DNA of 64,000 bases from Aquila chrysaetos chrysaetos. Its lineage: Eukaryota > Chordata > Aves > Accipitriformes > Accipitridae. The notes below the pieces were generated by a model. It made no database searches. It was not told where the DNA came from and saw only the letters and a program-made list of their open reading frames with translations. A program made the translations under genes and the position numbers. Positions within the stretch are counted from its first letter, which is position 1, and each line of letters begins with the position of its first letter. Location of the stretch: contig NC_044012.1 of NCBI RefSeq assembly GCF_900496995.4, forward strand, positions 27,355,606 to 27,419,605. Reading direction: 5' to 3'. This document shows positions 1 to 24,065 of the stretch, piece after piece.

Positions 1-239
1 AAAAAGCAAAGCCCAAGAGCAGTTTCAACCCAAAGCATCAACTTGAAGACTTTACTTTTGTGATTGCTATACACATTTGGTTATTCAACACATTCCGCGT
101 TAAACAAGTACTTGTCTCCTGTTCAACTTATTATGTAGTAAACATGCAAAAAAATTAAGAAAGGGAGTATAACCTCTTGTATTACTGCATTTTACAACAG
201 AAATAGCTTGTAATAGTGGCCTTCTTTTGTGCCATTTAC

Positions 240-2693
240 CTGCCGTAGCTGTGTCAGATCAGATTTATTTCCCACCAGGACCACAGGAGTGTCATCAGTA
301 CGTCGAACACGATAGATCAGCTGTTTGAACTCACGCACTTCATGGAAACTGCGCCGGTCTGTGATTGAATAACAGATGATAAATCCCTCGCCAGCCCTCA
401 TGTACTGGTCTCTCATGGCCGTAAACTCTGCCTAGAAACAAACAATTACATTTCAATTGCACAAATACAATGACTTTCTAATTTCCTCAGAATGGGAAAC
501 ACAATACGCATTCCAAAACCAGCTGCATAGGAACTCTGTAAACAAGCTGGTCATCTATCTTCTTATCCTGTTACATAGAGGACAAGATATTACATATGTT
601 TGGGATTAACACCAAGTTTCCCTTACTACAGAAATCATACCAACATGTCATTTATCAGCCATACGTATTGCTTGTTCATCATGAACAGCAAGCTGCAACA
701 GAGAAAGCAGTGCATGAAACCAGAGTACCATGTAAGCTGACTAAATATAGGTAGTATGATACAGATGCTATAAGCAACGTGATGCTTAGAAGAAGTAAGA
801 GAGCTCAAAAAACAATTTGGAAGAAAAGACATGCATACTTCTACAGGATTTCTGTCTCCACACCTGACCATTACAGACTTCTTAACATCTTCCCAATTAA
901 CTTCTTATTACTCACGTACCTGTCCTGCTGTGTCCAAGATATCCAGATTGGCAGGTTCATCATCAATGCGTATTCGTATTTTATAAGCATCCTCTGTGAA
1001 TTCATGGCACATCAGAAAGAACAAGATCGCAATACAATGACAATACTCGTTAGTCATCAATTCACAAAGAGAACGTTACACTAGAAGAACCTAATCTGGT
1101 AATACTACTATACTGCATTTCTCTGATCTTCATTTAACAACAAATTACATTTTTAATTGTTCTGGTGTGATTTAGTATCCTCCCAACTGTTTGCTAAAAT
1201 CATGCTATTGTACATGCTATATCTGACAGACATGTGACCGCATTCTATAAATTCATTTTGGACACCTTGGTGGAAAGCACAGAGTAAGAGCATTTCATTT
1301 TTCTCAAAGCCAGAAAACACCCATGATTCAAGAGAAGAACTGACCACCAATAACTGTTTACTTAAAAGTAAGACAATAAATATTCTGTCCCTCTAAGTCA
1401 ACACTCCCACACTACAACAGTCCACTTATCAACAAGAAGCCAGCTGTTTTTCCCACTTTTCCTTTGACAGTGTAACTGTTGCTTTTCTCTTAGAGATGCT
1501 GCAAAAGTTATGCAGCAATATAGTAAGTTGTTAAGCACTTTCATCCCTCCCAATTTCTAAAACACAGAGAACAATTTAGCCTGACAAATTAATAGCAGAG
1601 AGCTGATCTACAGCATGGAGACTAGATTTTTTTTTTTAATAGACAACTAATAATCACTTATCAGCTGTTTTTCATCCTTGTCTGCCAACATACAAACAAA
1701 TACTGATAGCGCATATAGGCCTGAATATGTGTGACAGGAAAGCCATTAAAGATCTAAAACTCAGGATATGTATCCCAGTCCTCACAGCAGTCTCAGAACT
1801 CTTAATACCTTCAAATGAGTAATCTAAGGTACTTGGGTCCTCAATTTACAATCAAATTTATAGCTTTCTTTCAATTAAGTGCTTTAAAGCAATGGACTCC
1901 ACAACAGCTTAACCTGCTAAGAGAGGGAGTGAACAGCAAAGATTAAAGAGAGATTTTTCTTACCAATTGTGGGATCATGATCCTCTGGAAAACGGTGACT
2001 GATGAACTGCATGGTCATGGCTGGAAACAAAAATCAGAGACACAGTTGCACAAGTCTTGGTAAACATCTGCTGCTCCAGCATTCAGCTCACAAAATGCTT
2101 GAGCACATTATTTCACTACCAGCTAAAACGTAAAACCATACTCGGTGCAAGATTTGACAGAAACACGGCAGGTGAAATAGGTTAAATAACTCAGAAACAG
2201 AGAACTACACCCTCGTCCTCAACAAAGCACTCCGTTACGAGTTTCAGAAACAAAGCTGGACACAGCCAAAACGCGGAAGACGATGACACACTGCGTTCCC
2301 GAGACACCCCGGCGGGGGGGGGGGGGGGGGGGGGGGGGGGGGCGGAACAGCGTCCAAAACCAGACTGTTTTGTTCAAGAAACATGTCACCTCGCAGCTAC
2401 CGAGCCGAGCCCTCAGGCGCTCCTGCTACCAGCGCTACCTGCGGAGTCCCCCGGCCCGCTCCGCGCAGTGAGGGGAAAGCGGCAGCTCCACCCACGACAG
2501 GACAGAGGGTCTCCGGGGCCGCCCCGCACCGGCCGCCCCCCGCGGATCCCCCTCCGGCGGCGGATCGGCCACGCCCGGAGGAGCCGTACGCACCGCTCTT
2601 GCCGACGCCACCGGCGCCCAGCATCACTAGCTTGTACTCGCGGGACTGCCCCGGAGCGCCGCCGCCGCCGCCCGGGCGGGCTCCAGAATCCAT
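240..2693 (-). CDS. RIT1: RIT1, Ras-like small GTPase (first four coding exons; 3' end off window)
   Basis: Membrane-associated Ras-family GTPase that signals to MAPK pathways. Four coding exons can be joined in phase: 2594-2693 (start codon at 2693), 1964-2020, 920-993 and 240-431. All four donors and the three internal acceptors are GT/AG. Exon 1 encodes the P-loop GAGGVGKS (residues 26-33). Exon 2 carries DPTI and exon 3 EDAYK of switch I, with DTAGQ of switch II at the exon 3 end. Exon 4 carries AEF and the NKSD guanine-specificity motif. The 141 codons seen match RIT1 by recall, including the Gly-rich N-terminus typical of RIT rather than Ras proteins. The terminal exon (G5 motif and basic C-terminal tail) should lie left of base 1. 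The gene starts about 450 bp from the KHDC4 3' end on the same strand. RIT2 is the main alternative, but the N-terminus and the KHDC4 neighbour favour RIT1. Confidence 0.95.
432..1963 (-). other. RIT1 introns around exon 3
   Basis: AT-rich intronic DNA on either side of the 920-993 exon. The intron 2020/2594 side also contains the poly-G run. I see no additional exon, transposon or RNA gene here. The short open frames have no recognisable domain and no splice context. Confidence 0.7.
2314..2342 (+). repeat. Uninterrupted 29-bp poly-G tract in RIT1 intron 1
   Basis: A run of 29 consecutive G on the plus strand, about 250 bp downstream of the RIT1 exon 1 donor. On the transcribed RNA it is poly-C, so any G-quadruplex would form on the template DNA strand. 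The length may be unreliable, because long homopolymers are hard to sequence. Confidence 0.9.
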
Positions 2694-3080
2694 CTCCTCA
2701 GCACCGAAGAAGCCGCCGCCGCTGAAGAGGAGGAAAGAGCGTGAGCGCTGGCAGCCCGCCGCCCGGCCCTGTCCCGCCGCCACCCCATTCCTCCTCCTCC
2801 TCACCGTCAGGTTCCTGCGCGCCGCACCCGACCGGCCGCCGCTGCGTTCCCCCTCCGAGCCCAGGCGGCAACACCAAAATGGCGGCGGCTCCTCCACCGC
2901 CCGCGAGCGCCCGGCCACGCCCCCGCCCGGCCCGCGCTTCGCGGAGGGGGCGGGGCCCGGCCGTGCCAGCGCAGGCGCGGTGCCAGCACCGCCCGCCGCT
3001 CCGCGGGGTGCGCGGCCGGCGCGTGCGGCTCCAGCGCCCGCTGGGGGGTTGTGGAGGACCCGCACCCCGAAAACCCACCT
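2370..3080 (-). promoter_or_regulatory. RIT1: CpG-island promoter of RIT1
   Basis: A CpG-dense, GC-rich block surrounds the RIT1 first coding exon and its upstream region. There is no TATA box at a sensible position. A YY1-type motif (AAAATGGCGGC, 2877-2887) and several GGGCGG/GGCGGG Sp1-like boxes are visible. The island ends just before the AT-rich KHDC4 3' end. The transcription start is inferred at roughly 2.75-2.9 kb; I cannot place it exactly. Confidence 0.75.
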
Positions 3081-3151
3081 TCCACAGGCTGCGGCCGCGC
3101 TTAAGTCAAGCCTCACCCCCAAAAAGCAGCAAGAAGCCGAATATTTATACA

Positions 3152-3157
3152 TTTATT
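3152..3157 (-). terminator. KHDC4: KHDC4 polyadenylation signal
   Basis: AATAAA read on the minus strand, in an AT-rich context at the point where sequence changes into the RIT1 CpG island. Cleavage would be expected about 10-30 bp further left. Confidence 0.7.
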
Positions 3158-3461
3158 TATAATGAAAGTACGGTTCTAATTATTTACAACACATAGGAAA
3201 GACAATGTTTGTACAAGTGAGCCAGCAAGGTCTTCCAGTGTGCAGCAGCAACATACATCCCCACCGTTAAAACTCTCTCCCATTTTGAAAGCTGACGAGC
3301 ACCTTGGCACAGTCCCACGCATCACTTCTCCATACAAAAGAGTTCCTTCTGCCACAGCCTGCCCCACCAAGAAAGCCCATGTTGCAGGTCACATCCGTAA
3401 ACAATCCAACAACTTATGCCCAGGTTCCGCTTCCGCACTTCGAGGCAAGAGCAACACCTGC

Positions 3462-3531
3462 GCTCAGGTCGCTGGCGCTGCATGGACCTGGTTACCTGTG
3501 CTCAGGTCACTGGCGCTGCATGGACCTGGTT
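3462..3531 (+). repeat. 38-bp period tandem duplication in KHDC4 3'UTR
   Basis: A 32-bp core beginning GCTCAGGTC and ending ACCTGGTT occurs at 3462-3493 and again at 3500-3531. The second copy has one substitution in the core and is spaced by six bases. It contains palindromic CAGGT/ACCTG pieces. Confidence 0.85.
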
Positions 3532-4355
3532 GCTGCCTGCCTTTTCTTTGTTAAACCACCGTGAAACAGAAGGGGTAGAATCAAGTGAATGAGTTAAGAG
3601 ATGGGGAGGGGGGCAAACCTCACAAGGAGTTCCATCCAAACTGCTGCATGGGAATGAATCCAGAAGTGACTGGAGAAGATTAAGTACCAGTGCTACAGCG
3701 CCAAGTCCACCTGGGGATTAGCGGCAAGATGAACCCATCCAAAAAACTGAGCATCCCCCCGCCCCGACATCTGGCTAGAATGAGAAGTTGTGGGGTTAGT
3801 AAAACCACATTTTAAAGAAAAAACAGTGCTGAGTTACAGGAAATGCTTGAAGTAAAAACAAATTAAGAGTTTTAGGAAATGTGATCCTCAAGCTTTTCAG
3901 AACACTACTGTATATTCCTTTCCTTTGTTGAAAGTCAGAACATTGAAGCCAGGGTCACCATTAGCTCAATGGGACTGCAAACACAGGCTGACAGCAGGAA
4001 CACTTAATAAAATACAAACACCAGGTGTAGACTGACTCTTTCCATCTTTAAGTTATCCTGGAAAAATGGGAAATGCAGACTGACAGGCTTCCCTGGTTTC
4101 CCTTTACAGTACTTCCCCCATTGTGTAAGGGACTAGCCCTGTCAGAATACTATTTCAAATACTTTTTTTTTTTAATTGACAAATTCACTGCAGAAATACG
4201 GATTTTAAAAATAATGGAGCCCTTTCAAGGGGGAATACTGAACCTTTAGCTTCTGCAAAAGTAAAAACAATGCGTATTTGCAAAGTTCATTCTGTAATAT
4301 ACATGCATTATTGCTAGAGGGAAAAAAAGGATGAATGAAAACTCTTCTGCAGCTT

Positions 4356-16990
<12,635 letters not shown>

Positions 16991-17540
16991 GGCTCCGGCC
17001 CGGCTCCGCCACCTCCGCGCCAGCCGCACCGTCATTTCCGGCCTCGAGGCCGCCTCGAAACGCCCCTTCCGGGCGTTGCCACGGAGACGGCGCGGCCCGC
17101 GGGCGGCGTCCACTCCGGCGGAGGGGCCGGGAACTGACACCGGGCAGGCGAGGGGGAGCGGGGCGGGGCGCGGTACCTGCCCCCGCTCTCTTAGCGGGCG
17201 GCCCGCTCCATGGCTGACCGTGGGAAACCGCCCACCGACCGCGCAGCGCAGCGCAGCGCAGCGGCAAAGGCGGGGCAGGGTGGGACAGGCCGGAGAGCAC
17301 CCACCCCGCGGGGCTGCCGGCGATGACGTCGCGGAAGACGGCGGCTGCAGTCGAGCACGCGCGCTCCCGGTCCTGCAGACCTCACGCACGCGCACTGTTG
17401 CCCCTAGTGGGCCGGCCGGGCAGCCGGGCGGCTGACGCATGCGCACAGCCCCCCTGCCGCCTTCGCGCCAGGCACACTCCGCGCTGCCCCCTAGCGCATG
17501 CGCGCTGCTCCCTGGCGCGCTAAAGCGGGAGAGGCAGGTC

Positions 17541-18340
17541 CTGCCACGTTGAGTGCAGCGGCAGCTGAACTCTCACCTATGCTTTCTCCAGCTGGACAGA
17601 AACATTTCCCTGGGAAAGGGAGGGTGTTTCAAGGGCTCCCCCAGGAGGGAAACCTCTCAGAAACTTCGTTTCCCTCCAAAGTATCATCCTATTCCTGAAG
17701 GAAAAAGCGGGGAAGAAGTCAGTTGGGGACTTGCCATGTCAAGGGCAGCAGTAGGAGCTGGCCCTGCTCCATGAGGAGACTGATGAATGCTGGCCCAGTA
17801 ACGACTCCTCAGGTGTCACAAGGGAAGGGGACCATCGCAGCAGCAAATGCTGTGACAGGCTCCTGCAGAGGGGTCATCTATCTCCATTAACTAATTAACA
17901 ATTGCTTTGTTCTTTGCACTCCTAACTGGGGTTCCTGCAATCCTTCCCCAGGATCCACCAGTCTGATCATCTCTTCTGGGACTGAACTAGAGGCTCAGCG
18001 AGTTGGCGACCATCCTGAGCCCCGCCACACGTGTTTTGCAGATGGCTGCTCCACGGAGCCCCCAGCACCCCCCTCTCACGAGACAGGGTCAGACCTCGGG
18101 AAGCGGCAGTGCCAGGTGCCACCCAGGGAAGGGTCAGATCCCGGCAGCTGAATGTCAAGAAGGGTGTCCCTCTGCCACCCGCTGCCCACATGCGCACTTC
18201 AGCTACAGCTCTTGGGCTGCAGAAGTGTACTGTTTGTTACCCATCACAAAATGCTGACGCCTTTTGTTACCAGGAGAGGGGAAAAGCTCCCACTGGAGAA
18301 GTGTATTTTGTGGTCAGTCTGGCTCCCACACCTTCAGCTT
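17541..18340. other. Intergenic region between EFCAB12 3' end and KHDC4 promoter (unit 1)
   Basis: No gene is recognised. The interest of this stretch is that parts of it (about 17593-17671), together with the EFCAB12 3' end (18322-18436), reappear in diverged form at 32829-33032. Equivalent intergenic copies are at about 38614-39413 and 59681-60480. Confidence 0.6.
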
Positions 18341-18352
18341 GAATATACGTTC

Positions 18353-18358
18353 TTTATT
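18353..18358 (-). terminator. EFCAB12: EFCAB12 polyadenylation signal, unit 1
   Basis: AATAAA on the minus strand about 185 bp beyond the stop codon, in a conserved AT-rich patch; a second AATAAA lies just upstream near 18366. Copies are at 39426-39431 and 60493-60498. A mutated version occurs in the decayed fragment near 32940. Confidence 0.65.
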
Positions 18359-18541
18359 TAATGCGTTTATTATATCCAGAAGCGGGGCGCAGGGCCCCTG
18401 AGCTGACTGAGGGATCACAAAGCTGTGCACGCATCTCCCGCTGCTTGGGGAAGAGCTTCAGGTGGAATGGGTCTTCTTGAAGGCAGTGTCTCTGGAGGCC
18501 AAGTATCCTGGCTTGCTGAGGGGCTAGCTGCTGTCAGGGCT

Positions 18542-21500
18542 TTAGATGCCACAGTAGGCGGGCTTGGTTGGATGAACATAGCTGAACAAGGCATGTGCCC
18601 TGTCATGCTTCTTTTCAGGAAAGTAAAGGCATAGCTTGTCCAGGAGATGACCTGGCCAGAAGTTATTGTCGCTTGACTTTTGCATCTTACTCCTCTGAGG
18701 GTGCCTGTGAAAAAAAGCAGGGGAAAAAAGGGAAGAAAAAAAAAAATGCATATACAAGAGAGAATAGCATGCTTTACAGAAATAAAATTCTGGGCAGTTT
18801 CACTGCTTCTCTTAGTGAGTGCAAAAGCGAGCCTGACAAGAACTAGCTATCTGGGCTTCCGGGCCCTGGGAAGCTCTGCCAGACCTGTGCTGACCCTGTA
18901 GGTACGTATTGGACACGACCGACACAGGAAACGCCAGCTTGTGAAGCAAGTATCTTAAGAGCTGGCACGTTGCCCATCACTGTAGTATCGAAACACTTTA
19001 ACTGAGATAACCAAAGACTATTGTGCTCTGCTTTGCAATGTTCTTTTCTCTCCAAAAGCTTCTACAGCCATCCAAGGCTCGGCTCTCCAGGACTGTCTGT
19101 CTTCCACAAGAATAAACGTTCTCTGAGGGGATTTCAGACAAGCGTTGGCTCAGTCTGAGGAGAAGTTTTGTCACCTCTGTGGTTCAGAGCACAGAGGTAG
19201 TCCCAGCTAGTCTGCAAGGCTCCTGCCAGGCACCACAAACTGTTCACCAGCACCACTGCAACCCAATGACTTAGCTAAAACGCGGGAGCGGCCCTGTAGC
19301 TGAGAAGAGGATCTGCCCCTTCGCTGTTGCTCGCTGCCTTGCGGCATCCTAATGGCTCACTCCAATACCTCAGTACTGCCTCTGACGCCGTGGGGACTGA
19401 GCACAGAGGGGTGGTACACAGCAGGAGGGGACTCATCTTCAGCCCTCTTTGAACAAACCTATTTTCTGCCTCCTTGGCCTGGCTTCCAGATGCAGTTCCT
19501 GATCTGGAGGTGCTCCCAGGTGATGAAGCAACAGCACGTCCCGCGCTGTAGTATCCTCCAGGCTGCCTGATCTTCCTTATGTCTTCTCCTTCCTTGATGA
19601 TCTTGTCTCCTGGATGCAGCAGGGCTGTTGGCAAAGTGCAGAGAGAAAACAGTCATGCCTCGCCCTGGGATCATAAGCCCCGTTTCAGCTTAGATGTTGC
19701 AGGCGTAGCAGTCTGCAGCTCAGCCACAGCCATGCCTGTTCCTGGCTATGAACCCACTGATCCCAACCCTGGTCTGACTTCCCGGCTTGACCGTGGACAT
19801 GCCCCATCACCGCAAACTTGCTTCCTGAGCTGCACTCTCGGCTGAACCTGGCTACTGTTCCAGGGGCAGCGGGAGAGGGCCCTGGCTGATCTGCAGAACC
19901 CTTTGATATCTCAGCCCTGCTCTGGCCCTGCTGATGATATTGCTGACCCCAACTGGCAGCATCTGCCGTGGCCCTCTGAGGGCTGCAAACATGCTCCGTC
20001 AGCAGTGCCCCCTGACATTAGTTGTGCTTCTGGGCTTGGGAAGAGACATGAACTTGTCAGATTTAGTGCATTCACATCAGGCTCTTGGTCTTTGCTCTAC
20101 CTTTCTGCAGCGTTGGCTCGGCAATGTGAACGTTGCGCTCTTTGCACAGCTTGGAGCTCTTCAGATAGCTCGTGACGGCATTCCTACGATATCGGTCAAC
20201 CAGTTCTCCCAAATCGGCCTCTACAGTTGACGGCAGGCAGTGCTCATCAATGGGGCCATCCCCAGATCTCACCATCCGGCGCTTTTCTTTCCATTCTATC
20301 GGGCTGTCTTTGTTCTGCAAGTAAAGGGCAGGTCCCGATTAGCATTCGGTGGGGCCCTGGAGTTGCTGCATTCCCTTCAGGGAAGCTACAGGCAGGGATT
20401 AATCTCAAAACTATGTGCAGACAGGAGCTGGCACCCTGCAGCGGGATCACAGGGACAGGCACTCCTCTGGGAGTTCGGTTCCCATCCAGAGCTGGGTCCT
20501 CAGACAGATACTCCCTGGAGAGCTCAGTAGAAGAGCAACACACCGGGCACAGGTGCCTCAGATGAAAAAAGCCTTGCAGTCACCTTCTCATTTCTGATTG
20601 TGTCAGGAAGCCAGAGGCTCTTCCCATTGCCGGTGACTGTGGCGCAGCATGTTGGCAAGAGGAGGTAGCTCTGGATTCTGCCAGAGTTCATCCAACCCAA
20701 GATGCTCCAAAGAAAACATTTGGGAGTGAGCGAATGAGCGAGTCACTGTTATGTTTCCATTGGACCGCCTTGCACTGAGCCTCACAACTGAACAGGACAA
20801 AGTGCTTATCAGCACCTTAAGGGACAAATCACCTGTCTGGCAGACAGGTTGACGAGATGATCAGAAGACAACTCCGTCCCCAGACGTAGAACCTGCTTCA
20901 ACTTCTCCTCCTTCTTGCCAGTTACCCAGAAAAAGTGTTTACCTCACCAGAGTGTTCAGAAGCCAAACGAATTGTTTGAGATGGCTTGTAGCACCTCAGC
21001 TGCAAGGCACCACGTGCTCAAGAGACTACTGAGAAGCTAATACTCACGATAACGCCTTGCCCTTTCCTCTACTGCTGCACTGTCCTCTAAACCACCCCAC
21101 ATTCACCAAGGCATGGAGGTGCACTTGTTCTCCTGCCTCATACACAGTACCTTCTCCCACCGTCTCCTCTCTCTCAAGTTTTTTCCAATCTCTTCCATTT
21201 CATCACAGCTCAGATGCCGTTGTTCTGGCTCGGTGTTGACTGGTGGAAGTTCCAAGCGTATTAACTTTCTTTCAGGCTTGGTAGGAGCATGAGGCTTCAT
21301 CCCTTTGGCTGTGCCCCCAGAAGAAGGTAGACAAGTGGCAGTTTTGCAGCTGGCTTTCTGGAACTGAGCACCTACACCTAGGATAAATTAAAAACCAAAC
21401 AAACAAAAAGCCCAGAGAAGCCACGTTAGAGCATAGGAGAAAGGAACATCTGATCCATGTTTAAGACAAAGGGGTTTGGCACATTGTGCTGGTTGGAACT

Positions 21501-23352
21501 CCCAACAGAGCTTACTAAAGAATAAGCTCTTTGAGGTTTTCCACCTGCTACCAGCAGCTGGAGAAAGGGTCTGCTTTGGGTGAGCTGGATAATGAATGCT
21601 AACAAATAAAAATCCAGTACAGGATATTAAACCACAGGGTTCAGACTTTGATCCCAACCTGAAAGATCGGCTAACCTGTCTCCTGCAATTGGGCTGACCA
21701 GGATATTGAACGTCCCCCAGATCATTCAGCTTCTCCCTACAAGTCTCCTTCTGGCCACTCTGCTCTAGGACAATGGTCTCAAGAAGCCATATTCCGGACC
21801 CCCCTTTGGCATTTCCTGTGTGTGTAGAGATGCCTTCCCAACCCAGTGCTCTCCTCTCACCGGTTTTGGTCTCTTGGGATTGTCCTTTCCTCATTTCCAG
21901 CCACTGCTTTTGACAGTCAATCAGATCTTCAAGGCTTATAAAATTCCCCGGTTTTGAGGAAGTCAAGAAGATGACCACATCCTCCAGATCCTTCTCGCTG
22001 ATGGAAACTTTGGTCTGGCAACCAAAACAGAAAATGACAGTGGGATTACCAAAAGATCAAGGCTTGCCCCAGAGCGGGAGGGGCAAGCTTTGCTGTTATT
22101 CCAGTGAGGCCCAGTGTGAGCCATGCTGCGTGAACATGTACTGAGAGGCAGTGCAGTGGGGAGATGTAGGAGCCGGGTGGGAGAAAGACCCAAGTATCAA
22201 CACTGGGAAGTTCGGTGCCAGTTCAGGGTCTACAGCAGGATCCTGGCAGCCACATTACTGAGCGGTGACTGTCTTCCAAATCTATGAGGCAATGGGTTTC
22301 TTCACTCCCTGCTAGGACTCACTCTGCAGGTGCATCTCTGCAGCCTCCCCTTCCCTTTGCCCTTCAGCTTTTCACAGGTTGTGGGAGCCATTCTCTGAGA
22401 GTAAGGCAAGCGAAAAGGCCCCTTGCTGAAGCTCTTCTGCTTGCTCTGGGTTGGCATGCAGGAAAACAGGGCAGAGTGGCAGCAGTTCATTACTTTTCTG
22501 TTCCCTATGTACCTCCTTGATGACTTTAATGAAGTCTGCTCTCTTGATCTTCCTCCCGTCCATACCAGCCTTCTTGAATATGTCCACCACGCTCAGCTTC
22601 TTTTTGTGCAGGAGGCTATGCAGCGTGCCAAGAGCCTGGGGGTATGGTGCACAAACAAGGGGAACGCTACCCTTCTTCCAGGGCTGGCTGCATTTTTGTG
22701 GTGAACGCTGAAAAGGATTAGAAAATACCCTGAGATCACCATTATCCAGGATCACCATGCCCATCAGTGTGGCATCAGCTGGCGTAAAGCAGCGTCACTC
22801 TACTGATTTGACAGCAGACGCTATCTCCCACGCACTTCCGTACTTACGTCCAGGCTGTCAGTCACGGCTGATTTGACAGCGGCCCTCCTGTCTGCTCTGC
22901 GTGCCTTTATTCTTTGCCAGCACCTTTTTTCTTGATTGCTGAGGGAAGGTTTTTGAGTCAGCCATTTTTCAATGTCCCCTAAGCTTTCCAGCTCAGTTTG
23001 AAACTGCCTCCTCGCCTGAATCCAAGCCTCCACCGTTTGTAGACCCTCTTCTGTATCAGAGGTGGTCTCTGGGGAGCTCAGGCTATATTCTTCCTCCCCG
23101 GGCAGCTGCAAGACAGACAAATGACAGAAATCCATGGCCCGACTTGGTTTCAAAAAGGGAGAAGCCAGTCTTGCCACAGGTGGAGCAAAAATAATGCGAT
23201 GCCTGGATTTGGATGGCCCACACCTACTTGCTTTTGGTTTAAAGGCAAAAGTTGGATACATATTTCTCCAATGGCATCGTTGGAAACCATGCTCCAAGAC
23301 CACTTCTGGCTTGATGTCAGTCAAACTCTCAATCACAGCCTTGCTGCTCACG
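18542..23352 (-). CDS. EFCAB12: EFCAB12, EF-hand calcium-binding domain protein 12, unit 1
   Basis: The family is poorly characterised, with testis/cilia-enriched expression in mammals. Seven exons join in phase: 22848-23352, 22513-22707, 21861-22014, 21151-21377, 20101-20314, 19459-19624 (donor ambiguous) and 18542-18704. They total about 540 codons (human about 570). Matches to human by recall are RHRIIFAP near the N-terminus, FQTELESLGDIEKWL, an EF-hand-like helix pair around VDIFKKAGMDGRKIKRADF, VVIFLTSS, and the EEMEEIG helix. Also matched are DEHCLPSTVEADLGELVD, HPGDKII..IRQPGGYYS and NNFWPGHLLDKL. The EF loop lacks most calcium-ligating acidic residues, so calcium binding is doubtful. 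Compared with human, the C-terminus stops about 25 residues early. The first short coding exon upstream of 23,352 was not identified; the acceptor there is inferred from phase. No stops or frameshifts were found in joined exons. Confidence 0.9.
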
Positions 23353-24065
23353 CTGGTACTTTACGCAACAACAGATGCACTTCTTGCAGAATCGAGAGTT
23401 GGGGTCAGGTGGATATGGTGGTTTCCAAAAACGGCAGCAAGCCCATCACAGAACAGTACGGAAACATGCATGGCAGGACGTGGTCAAAAACAGCAGCCTC
23501 CATGTGTGTAGCGGGCAGGGGCCTCCAGTTCTGATGTGCTTCTGGCTGAACTGGGAGGTGTGGGGTGAGGTGGAGACAGGGCCGTCAGCAAACCATAGAG
23601 CAGCATGAAGACAGGTGGATCCTGCCATGTCACAAAATGCTGGCTCCCTGCCACCAAGGAGCAGCTGAAATAGCATGTCGGCCATTTAGCTTATGAAGAG
23701 CAGCTAGAGTGCTCTCCATACTACTTGGAGAGACAGGTCTCCCCCTCCACACCACTCGGTGGAGCTGACTCAAGCCATGTGACTGGGAGAGATCCTGCTC
23801 AAGCCCCAGAGCCAGTGCCTGGGCAGAGATGGCCTCCTTTCCAGGGACAGAACAGGCCCTCTGATGCCCTCACACTGGCTGGCTGCTCATTTTGTCCCTT
23901 GGCCTGTACCGGCAATTCCTCCCTCATAGCAGTGAGCAGGTGAGAATGAAAACCATAGCCACCCACACTGCTCTTTGGAGGGAACAATGCTCCTGGCACT
24001 TGCAGACCTTCCCAACTCAGTGCCACCACAACCAGAAAAAGGCCGCTCTGTTGACAATCCCATAC
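23353..24065 (-). other. Short interval between CCDC81-like and EFCAB12 (unit 1)
   Basis: About 710 bp that must contain the last exon(s) of the CCDC81-like gene and the first exon(s) of EFCAB12, if both are complete. I could not identify either with confidence. The equivalent in unit 2 is 44426-45138. Confidence 0.5.

Larger units (their letters stand above)
3135..4355 (-). other. KHDC4: KHDC4 3' untranslated region
   Basis: Sequence from the TAA at 4356-4358 to the poly(A) signal near 3152. No introns or transposons are apparent. It includes a short tandem duplication at 3462-3531. The downstream end lies about 450 bp from the RIT1 start codon, so the two genes are closely packed head to tail. 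Confidence 0.75.

Noticed and set aside
2383-3162. Long open frames on both strands in the RIT1 CpG island
   Set aside because: High GC content suppresses stop codons. The Pro/Ala/Arg-rich translations have no domain, and only the RIT1 exon 1 frame has splice and homology support.
20603-20827. Possible extra EFCAB12 exon, frameshifted in unit 3
   Set aside because: Exons 21151-21377 and 20101-20314 join in phase 0 without it, matching the human order, so the stretch is intronic and the unit 3 indel is not a coding frameshift.
23360-23470. Cys-rich minus-strand frame that could be the CCDC81-like C-terminus
   Set aside because: It lacks a usable acceptor after the upstream in-frame stop and overlaps the EFCAB12 exon in another frame, so the resemblance is probably chance.
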